Shown in pieces: positions 58,761 to 64,000 of a DNA stretch of 64,000 nt. Position 1 is the first letter of the stretch; each line of letters begins with the position of its first letter. Origin of the DNA: Streptomyces sp. NRRL B-1140. Its GTDB lineage: Bacteria; Actinomycetota; Actinomycetes; Streptomycetales; Streptomycetaceae. The stretch spans positions 416,348-480,347 of the forward strand of contig NZ_LGEA01000102.1 in assembly GCF_001280065.1 (NCBI RefSeq). The letters are read 5' to 3'. The notes under the pieces are model-generated. The model was not told where the DNA came from. It worked only from the letters and a program-made list of their open reading frames with translations, and did not search any database. Position numbers and translations under genes: made by a program.

Positions 58761-59639
58761 TCAGGCCGCGTCGAGCAGGATCCGCGCCATCTCGTCGGGA
58801 CGCTCCAAGGCGGAGAAGTGGCCGGTGCGCGGCACGGTGATGCGGTGGACGTCCGCCAGCGCGCTGGCCACGCGGTCCCGCTCGGCGGGACGGGACCAGT
58901 CGTTCTCGCTGTAGACGAGGGTGACGGGTGCCGACACGCGCGGGTAGCGCTCGCGGGCCCGGTCGAATCCCCTGAGGCTGCGGAAGATTCCTCGGGACAC
59001 CTTGGCGTAGCCCTTGCGGCGGCCGCTCCTCAGTAGCTCGGTGATGAAGTCCTCGGGCAGCCGGGTCTTGTCGACGTAGCCGCCCTGCAGAATCACCCGG
59101 AAGATGGGCCGCGGCTCGAGGGGGGCGAAGAGGGGGCCCAGCACGGGCATCCGCACGCTGGAGATGATGACGCGGGCGATCCAGTTTCCGCGTTCGCCGC
59201 CCTGGGGGTAGTCGTAGCTGTTGAACGCCACGACGCGGCTGACCCGGTCCTTCAGGTCGATCGATGCCGACAGGGACAGGGCGCCGCCGAGTGATTCGCC
59301 CGACAGGGTGACGTCGTGAAGGTCCAGTCCGCGGACGAATTCGACGACCGCGGCCCGCAGTTGCGGCTCCTCGTACTGTGCGCCGGGGACGATGTCGGAC
59401 CATCCCATCCCGGGCAGATCCAGCGCGTAGACCGTGTAGTGATCCCACAACAACGGGATCACCCGCTGGAAGTAGTCGAGCTGGCCGCGCACGGTGTGCA
59501 TCAGAACGAGGGCACGGCCGGTGCCCACCGTGTAGTAGCGCAGCCGCGAGCCATCGGCCCGGGTGAAAAACCGCACCTCGCCGCGGCCGTTGCTCCAGGT
59601 TCTCGCGTACGTCGCGTCGGGAGACTCGTTGCGTTCCAT
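58761..59639 (-). CDS. alpha/beta-fold hydrolase
   Basis: A 292-residue alpha/beta hydrolase. The first strands are GRALVLMHTVRGQLDYFQ and YTVYALDLPGMGWSD, the nucleophile elbow is SGESLGGAL (Ser about residue 114-116) and the catalytic His is in PRTGHFSALERP near residue 278. The length fits haloalkane-dehalogenase or epoxide-hydrolase-like enzymes. A stem-loop of 7+4 bp lies just upstream (59658-59689). ATG at 59639 with AAAGGAC upstream. Lone gene inside the decayed island; substrate unknown. Confidence 0.87.
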   Translation of the reverse strand: MERNESPDATYARTWSNGRGEVRFFTRADGSRLRYYTVGTGRALVLMHTVRGQLDYFQRVIPLLWDHYTVYALDLPGMGWSDIVPGAQYEEPQLRAAVVEFVRGLDLHDVTLSGESLGGALSLSASIDLKDRVSRVVAFNSYDYPQGGERGNWIARVIISSVRMPVLGPLFAPLEPRPIFRVILQGGYVDKTRLPEDFITELLRSGRRKGYAKVSRGIFRSLRGFDRARERYPRVSAPVTLVYSENDWSRPAERDRVASALADVHRITVPRTGHFSALERPDEMARILLDAA

Positions 59640-59657
59640 GGTTCTGTCCTTTCAGGT

Positions 59658-59689
59658 GAGGAGAATGCCGCAATACAGGCAATCTCCTC
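59658..59689. promoter_or_regulatory. dyad/stem-loop upstream of the hydrolase
   Basis: GAGGAGA and TGCC pair with GGCA and TCTCCTC around an 8-base loop, 19-50 bases upstream of the alpha/beta hydrolase ATG. It could be a repressor site or an mRNA hairpin masking the 5' leader. Confidence 0.4.
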
Positions 59690-59785
59690 ATTTCTTTTGT
59701 CTGTGAAGTTGCTCAGGCGCAAAGAGGTGCGGTCGCCCGAAGTGTCCTGTCTCAGAGAGCACCGCCTGCGCTCTGGAGTCCTTGG

Positions 59786-60750
59786 TCATGAGGGCTCCTG
59801 GGCCGGGTCGGAGACGGTGTCGGGCTCGATGTCAGGGTCGGTGGCGGTGAGGGGGAGCAGCACCTGGAAGCGGGTGTCGCCGGGTACGGACTCGACTTTC
59901 AGGTCACCGTGGTGCTTGTTGACGACGATCCGCCAAGAGATGTCGAGCCCCAGCCCGGTGCCCTCGCCCACCGGCTTGGTGGTGAAGAACGGGTCGAAGA
60001 TCCGGCCGCGGATCTCGGCCGGCACTCCCGGGCCCGTGTCGCGGAACTCCACCAACAGCCGGTCGTGCACCACAGCGGTGCGTACGGTCAACGTCCCTTC
60101 GCCGCCCGCACTCTTGATGGCGAAGACCGCGTTGTCGATCAGGTTGGTCCACACCTGGTTCAGCTCGGCCGGGTAGGCCGGAATCCTCGGCACCGAACGG
60201 TCGTACTCCTTCACGACCTTGACCTGTGGCCCGATCTTGCCCGACAGCATCGGCAGCGTGCTGTCGAGGAGTTCGTGGACATCGGCGACCTGGTAGGGCG
60301 CGCGGTCCAGCTGCGAGTACTGCTTGGCGGCGTCGACGAGGTGCGAGATACGGGTGGTGGAGTCCTCGATCTCGGACATCGACAGCTCGGTCTCGACCGT
60401 GTAGGTGAGGCACTCGATGGCAGTCTGCAGGATTTCCTGCTCGGCGGCGGCCGTCGCGATCATGGGTGAGACCCGCTGACAACGAGCCCAGCGCCAGCAG
60501 CCGTTCGTGCTGCCCGACGGCCCGCTGAAAGGTCTGCGCGCCGAGGAAGAGCCCCTCCAGGAGATGGACCGCCATCGGAAACCGCTCGTGCATGAAGTTC
60601 GCGAACGATTCGGCGGGCAGGACGAAGAACCGCGTCGGCTCCGGCACCCGCACCGAGTTCATGTACCGCTGCGGTTTCCCGTCCCCGACGTACGCCCGCA
60701 CGGCCCCCGCGTACACCCCTGGCTGGGACGTGCGGCTGACCACACCGCGT
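59786..60750 (-). pseudogene. broken sensor histidine kinase
   Basis: Two pieces of one kinase in different frames. From about 60740 the first reads PGVYAGAVRAYVGDGKPQ, RFFVLPAESFANFM and LLALGSLSAGLTH, matching the cyclic-nucleotide-binding/HisKA start region of Streptomyces ATP-binding kinases. After Thr-His about 60465 the expected continuation (roughly 150 residues) is missing. The second piece, from 60463 to 59786, is the HATPase (VWTNLIDNAVFAIKSAGG, RDTGPGVPAEIRGRIFDPFF, GEGTGLGLDISWRI). The 5' end is fused to a short-chain dehydrogenase fragment. It cannot make a functional kinase, although the HATPase piece alone has an ATG. Confidence 0.8.
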
Positions 60751-60862
60751 TGCGGCTCGTGCCGACCACCGCGAAGCCGGCGCCCACCAGGGCGAGCGCC
60801 GCCGCCCGCCCGATCCCGGCGGAGGCGCCCGTCACGAGGGCCACTCGGGGAGCTGTCTGCAT
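60740..60862 (-). pseudogene. 5' stub of a short-chain dehydrogenase
   Basis: From ATG 60862 it encodes MQTAPRVALVTGASAGIGRA and LVGAGFAVVGTSRNA, the exact start of an NAD(P)-dependent short-chain dehydrogenase (TGASAGIG motif). After about 40 residues, near 60740, the reading changes to kinase sequence, so the rest was deleted. Its promoter, in repeat copy B, is intact upstream on the minus strand. Confidence 0.8.
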
Positions 60863-60961
60863 GGTGGTTCCTTCGGTTGTGGTCATGACTTCGCCGGGTG
60901 CTGCGCGGGTCGCCTGCGCTCAGGCCGACTGGGTCCGCACCGGTCCTGCAAGCCCGAACCA

Positions 60962-61037
60962 AGCCTGTCCGGCGAGCTCAGGACGGTTGTTTACTGAACA
61001 GTCCGAAACCTAGGCAGTTCTGTACTGAGTTGTCAAG
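60962..61037. repeat. 76-nt promoter/operator repeat, copy B
   Basis: Second copy of the repeat at 57689-57764. The dyad is TTACTGAAC (60991-60999) / GTTCTGTAC (61017-61025). On the minus strand TTGACA (61036-61031) and TAGGTT (61012-61007), spacer 18, point toward the dehydrogenase stub. On the plus strand TTGTCA (61030-61035) and TACGGT (61054-61059), spacer 18, point to the TetR gene. Confidence 0.75.
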
Positions 61038-61065
61038 AAGGGTGAGTCGGCTTTACGGTCTTTGT

Positions 61066-61689
61066 ATGGCGAGACCACGAAGCTTCGACCGCGACCACGT
61101 CCTCCATGCCGCCGAGCGCCAGTTCCGCACCTCGGGCTACAACGGCACGAGCGTCGACGACATCAGTGCCGCCACCGGCCTGGGCCGCGGCAGTCTCTAC
61201 GGCGCGTTCGACGGCAAGCACGGCGTGCTGCTGGAGGCGATGGCCGGCTACTTCGCCCGGCTGGCGCAGGGTCCGCGCAAGATGCTCGACGGACCGGACG
61301 AGGGCGCCCTGGAACGACTGCACCAGTACTTGCTCCGCGCCGTCCACGGGGTACCACTCGCCGCGGACGTACCCCCCGCCTCCGACCGGGCGGGGGCGGC
61401 CTGCTTCGCCGCCAAGATGGCCCTGGAGATCGGCGCCTCCGACGCCGAGGTGAAACGCCTGGCCAACGACTGCTTCTCCGTGGTCCGCGCGGCGGTGGCC
61501 GAGTGTGTGCAAGCGGCACAGCGCAACGGCGACATCGACCCCGACGCGGATCCCGACGACCTTGCGTACCTTCTACTGACCATCATCCGCGGGACCGATG
61601 TCGTAGGCGCGTACGGCCACAGTCCCGACCGCCTGACCTCGATCGCGGAGAGCGCGTTCGCCTTGCTGCCTCGCCCGCGCCACACCTGA
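61066..61689 (+). CDS. TetR-family transcriptional regulator
   Basis: A 207-residue repressor. The N-terminal helix-turn-helix region is ARPRSFDRDHVLHAAERQFR, then YNGTSVDDISAATGLGRGSL and YGAFDGKHGVLLEAM. The all-helical ligand-binding domain follows. The divergent promoter sits about 30-75 bases upstream, in copy B of the 76-nt repeat. There is no ribosome site and the -10 box ends 6 bases before the ATG, so the mRNA is probably leaderless. It likely represses itself and the units behind both repeat copies. Confidence 0.93.
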   Translation: MARPRSFDRDHVLHAAERQFRTSGYNGTSVDDISAATGLGRGSLYGAFDGKHGVLLEAMAGYFARLAQGPRKMLDGPDEGALERLHQYLLRAVHGVPLAADVPPASDRAGAACFAAKMALEIGASDAEVKRLANDCFSVVRAAVAECVQAAQRNGDIDPDADPDDLAYLLLTIIRGTDVVGAYGHSPDRLTSIAESAFALLPRPRHT

Positions 61690-62566
61690 GAAGGGCACGG
61701 CCTGCCTCATTGCACAGGCATCTGACCGTGAGCGTGGCTGCAGGCTCCTGACAAACGCGCGCGTCGGTCGCGGGACGACCAGTGCGGGTGGCGGTGAGGC
61801 AGGTCCTCGGGCGATGGCTGGATGCCCATCGGCCCGCGGGGCCACTACCCCCACCTTGAGGAGGCAACGTCGATCGACGTGCGGGCGACCACCCCCGTTT
61901 CGGGCAGCAGCGAGAGCTTGCGACCGGCTTCGGCGTTGCTGCAGCCCAGTGCCACCTGCGCCAGGACGTCGCGTTCCCGGGGTGCCAGGGGCGGGCCTGG
62001 TACCGAGGCCGTGGCGGAGGTTGAGCCAGTCGGCCGGCCATGCCGAGCAGCCGATCACGCGGATCCCCTTCGGGGACATGGCGGACCAAGCGCCGTAACT
62101 CGGCATGAGGCTGTCGGAGTTCTTCGAGCGGCACTGCTCGCCGATGGCGCGGCGCACAGCAGGCGCAGGCGGCGGACCTCGTCACGGATGGCCGGCTCGG
62201 CGGCCAGTCGCCGGTAAGCGCCGGCGACCGCTTCGGCCGCCCGGTCCGTGAGCGGAGCCGGGCCGACTCTCCCGCCTACGCCCCGGCGCCCGGCGCCCGG
62301 ACAGCGGATCACGTCACGCCTGAGCGGCAGCCGCCCACTCAGGCCGGCCCGTCCCGCCATGCCTGTCGGCCCCTTCCGGGCCGTTGCCAGTACGGGTCGT
62401 TTCGCGTCCCGACTCGCCCCTCAGTCAGACGGTCCCCGCACCCACCCGCCGACCCGACCGAGCCAACGGGGTCAAACTCACGCGCAGTGGATTCATTCCG
62501 TCCAGGCAAAACTGACGATCTGGCAGGACAAAATGAACGTTTCCGCAGGTCAGGCGCCTGCGCAGG
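61690..62566. other. decayed region before tRNA-Met
   Basis: About 880 bases. Apart from the LuxR remnant at 61861-62187 I see only fragments on the minus strand (for example DRAAEAVAGAYRRLAAEPAI around 62200-62270) and no intact gene. It is the right-hand end of the tRNA-bounded island. Confidence 0.45.
61861..62187 (-). pseudogene. LuxR-family regulator remnant
   Basis: On the minus strand one frame reads PHAELRRLVRHVPEGDPRDR and another reads PPLAPRERDVLAQVALGCSN followed by AEAGRKLSLLPETG. The latter is the LuxR/NarL helix-turn-helix start, but it loses similarity after LLPET. The pieces belong together only if a frameshift near 62000 is allowed. This is a truncated, frameshifted regulator. 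Confidence 0.5.
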
Positions 62567-62640
62567 TGGGGCGGGTGGGACTCGAACCCACGGCCGACGG
62601 ATTATGAGTCCGCTGCTCTAACCGGCTGAGCTACCGCCCC
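62567..62640 (-). tRNA. tRNA-Met (CAU)
   Basis: A complete cloverleaf on the minus strand, 74 nt. The acceptor stem is GGGGCGG/CCGCCCC with discriminator A. The D-arm is AGCTCAGCCGGTTAGAGC, the anticodon loop CT-CAT-AA, and the T-arm has GGTTCGAGTCC. It is a target for integration: its 3' 45 nt recur at 53036-53082. CAU could also be an isoleucine tRNA after lysidine modification; that is not decidable here. Confidence 0.93.
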
Positions 62641-62797
62641 ATAGCGGCGTGTCGCGTACATGTGTGCGCGCCGTCTGCCGCAGCATAGCCGCTCATACGA
62701 TCTCCTGCTTCGGCTGGGCGGCTTCGCACGGCCTACGTGACCTTGAGGACTGCGCCCGGTGCCGCGCGGTTCCCGGGACAGGGATACGGACATGAAA

Positions 62798-62820
62798 AAG
62801 GACCCCTGCGAGGGGTCCTT
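62798..62820 (-). terminator. rho-independent terminator after tRNA-Asn
   Basis: AAGGACCCCT/AGGGGTCCTT, 10-bp perfect stem, 3-base loop. On the minus strand it is followed by a TTT run, 11 bases past the end of the first tRNA-Asn. Confidence 0.85.
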
Positions 62821-62830
62821 CTCCGACCTG

Positions 62831-62903
62831 CTCCCCCGACTGGACTCGAACCAGTAACCTGCCGGTTAACAGCCGGCTGCTCTGCCAATTGAGCTACGGA
62901 GGA
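62831..62903 (-). tRNA. tRNA-Asn (GUU), copy 1
   Basis: A complete 73-nt cloverleaf on the minus strand. The acceptor stem is TCCTCCG/CGGGGGA with discriminator G, the anticodon loop CTGTTAA gives anticodon GTT, and the T-arm has GGTTCGAGTCC. The next tRNA-Asn begins 5 bases upstream, and both share the downstream terminator. Confidence 0.95.
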
Positions 62904-62908
62904 CCGAG

Positions 62909-62981
62909 CTCCCCGGACTGGACTCGAACCAGTAACCTGCCGGTTAACAGCCGGCTGCTCTGCCAATTGAGCTACCGAGGA
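62909..62981 (-). tRNA. tRNA-Asn (GUU), copy 2
   Basis: 73 nt with the same body as copy 1. The acceptor stem is TCCTCGG/CCGGGGA, a compensatory change of one C-G pair to G-C relative to copy 1, which keeps pairing. A tandem duplication separated by only 5 bases (62904-62908), probably co-transcribed. Confidence 0.95.
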
Positions 62982-63140
62982 AGGTCTCGTTTGCATCGAA
63001 CGCACCTACCTGGGTATCCGCCAGGGGGCGCGCGTTCGCTGCGACACATACATTAGCGCAAGCAGGGGGGTGCTTCGCCAATCGGTACTCCCCGGCGCCG
63101 ACGCCGCACAGGAGACCTACGCAAGGGAAGGGTGGCCGCG

Positions 63141-63446
63141 ATGCGTTACCGGCTCACGTTCGTCGCCGGAGTCGTCCTGGGTTACGTGCTGGGCACGAGG
63201 GCCGGACGCGAGCGCTACGAACAGTTGAAGAAGTCAGCCCGGCAGTTCGCGCAGAACCCCGCCGTGCGCAACACCGCGGAGACGGCGGCCCACCAGGGCC
63301 GTGAGTTCGCGGGCAAGGCGTACCACGTGGTGAGCGACAAGGTCGGCGACCGAGTCCCCGAATCGGTGGCGGAGCGCGTCCGCCACCTGCGCGACCGCGC
63401 CACCCACAACGGCGGCGAGGACGACTGGGGCACGACCAACACGTGA
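63141..63446 (+). CDS. YtxH-like small membrane-associated protein
   Basis: A 101-residue protein with a short N-terminal transmembrane helix (RYRLTFVAGVVLGYVLGTRA) followed by RAGRERYEQLKKSARQFAQN and a helical tail, matching YtxH-domain and stress-related actinobacterial proteins. ATG 63141 is preferred to GTG 63132 because AAGGGAAGG is 9 bases away. Function unknown. It is the first gene right of the tRNA block. Confidence 0.75.
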   Translation: MRYRLTFVAGVVLGYVLGTRAGRERYEQLKKSARQFAQNPAVRNTAETAAHQGREFAGKAYHVVSDKVGDRVPESVAERVRHLRDRATHNGGEDDWGTTNT

Positions 63447-63465
63447 CCCTCTGATGCCGAGCACG

Positions 63466-63530
63466 CCCGCGCCCCGACAGGGGCGCGGGGAACTGCGCGA
63501 ACGACCACGACGAAGCCCGCACCCGAAACC
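63466..63530 (+). repeat. Streptomyces dispersed GC-rich repeat with terminator hairpin
   Basis: CCCGCGCCCC / GGGGCGCGGG (63466-63475, 63480-63489, 4-base loop), then GGGGAACTGCGCGAACGACC and an ACGACGAAG tail. It is the same family as the copy at 24978-25036 and probably also terminates the YtxH-like gene. Confidence 0.7.
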
Positions 63531-63593
63531 CGGCGACACACCCCGCGGCGCCCACGGCCCGACCTCGGCGGAGCGTGCGGCAGAATTTTGGCC

Positions 63594-64000
63594 ATGGGGA
63601 TAGTCGCCGGGTTGGACAGTTCACCCGATTTCACTCGTATCGTCGTCTGTGACACGGACTCCGGAGCCGTGCTCAGGCAGGGATATGCACCGCATCCGGT
63701 GGAGAGCCCCGAGGGCGGCGGCCGGCCGTCCGACGTCGATCCGCAGGCCTGGCTGCTCTCCCTGGGCGAGGCCGCGGGCGGCGGGCTGCTGGAAGGTGTG
63801 CAGGCGATCGGCGTCTCGGCGCAGCAGAACGCCGTCGTGCCGCTGGACGCGCAGGGCAACACCGTGCGGCCCGCCATGGTCGGCGGTGACAAGCGGACGC
63901 AGGTCGCCGCGGCCGACCTGATCGACGCGCTCGGGGGGCGCGAGGCGTGGGCGCAGGCGGTGGGCTGTGTGCCGCAGGCCGCGCAGCCGGTGACGAAGCT
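63594..64000 (+). CDS. FGGY-family carbohydrate kinase, xylulokinase-like (5' part)
   Basis: The first 135 residues of a kinase that runs past the window end. The start MGIVAGLDSSPDFTRIVVCD is the FGGY phosphate-1 region, followed by AIGVSAQQNAVVPLDAQGN and AMVGGDKRTQVAAADLIDAL, typical of xylulokinase-like members, which phosphorylate D-xylulose. The ATG at 63594 lacks a strong ribosome site. The right-hand part with the second ATP-binding motif is outside the window. Confidence 0.85.
   Translation, partial: MGIVAGLDSSPDFTRIVVCDTDSGAVLRQGYAPHPVESPEGGGRPSDVDPQAWLLSLGEAAGGGLLEGVQAIGVSAQQNAVVPLDAQGNTVRPAMVGGDKRTQVAAADLIDALGGREAWAQAVGCVPQAAQPVTK

Overview
The window is chromosomal DNA from a high-GC actinomycete, almost certainly a Streptomyces. 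The evidence is very strong G/C bias at third codon positions, frequent GTG and TTG starts, long open antisense frames, and recognisable Streptomyces genes: a MatB malonyl-CoA synthetase, an Mbl-type MreB-like protein, a SapA-like spore protein, the MAB_1171c-type membrane protein locus, and dispersed GGGGCGCGGGG-type intergenic repeats. No replication origin or rRNA is present. The right end cuts through a carbohydrate kinase gene.

Left part (0-23.6 kb). Mostly single genes: a PPOX-type flavin/F420 protein, a Tat-exported intradiol dioxygenase, a double-YciI protein, an alpha/beta hydrolase, a SapA-like secreted protein, a 1348-residue secreted SGNH hydrolase, and a DUF4360 protein. Next comes a sugar locus (Rrf2 regulator, GH35 beta-galactosidase, GH51 arabinofuranosidase). 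A compact operon follows, encoding an HEXXH protein, a MAB_1171c-type membrane protein and an FAD oxidoreductase. Then an SMP-30/IclR pair, a PucR regulator with a tiny membrane protein, and a DUF3068 (PorA-like) protein.

Envelope operon (23.8-34.5 kb). Nine same-strand genes, mostly joined by 4-nt start/stop overlaps: a GT4 glycosyltransferase, a methyltransferase, a giant AftD-like arabinofuranosyltransferase, a condensation-type acyltransferase, a second methyltransferase, an EamA-like membrane protein, a Trm112-like protein, an FkbM methyltransferase and an unknown protein. It looks like a pathway that builds and decorates a lipid-linked arabinan or other envelope glycan.

Middle (34.4-49.4 kb). 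An MFS exporter, an ATP-grasp protein, a MerR-PP2C fusion with a MerR-style promoter, matB with a carboxyltransferase gene, mbl followed by about 370 bp of 28-bp tandem repeats, and an anti-sigma network (MEDS-HATPase, STAS, STAS-ANTAR) with a sigma-B-like promoter. Then small proteins, a BrkB-like membrane protein, a fusion of a squalene/phytoene-synthase-like domain to a cis-prenyltransferase, and a TSUP permease.

Right part (49.5-63.1 kb). This is accessory DNA. An ABC-transporter operon headed by a secreted cysteine-containing protein is followed by a decayed genomic island. The island lies between an intact tRNA-Met gene (62.6 kb) and a 47-nt copy of its 3' end (53.0 kb). It contains a VapBC-like toxin-antitoxin pair between 129-nt direct repeats, one CRISPR-like repeat unit, an MFS/flavoprotein operon, a frameshifted DUF302 gene, an alpha/beta hydrolase, a short-chain dehydrogenase stub fused to a broken histidine kinase, a TetR gene and a broken LuxR regulator. 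A 76-nt promoter/operator sequence occurs twice, so TetR probably controls two units. Two tandem tRNA-Asn genes, a YtxH-like protein and the kinase start close the window.
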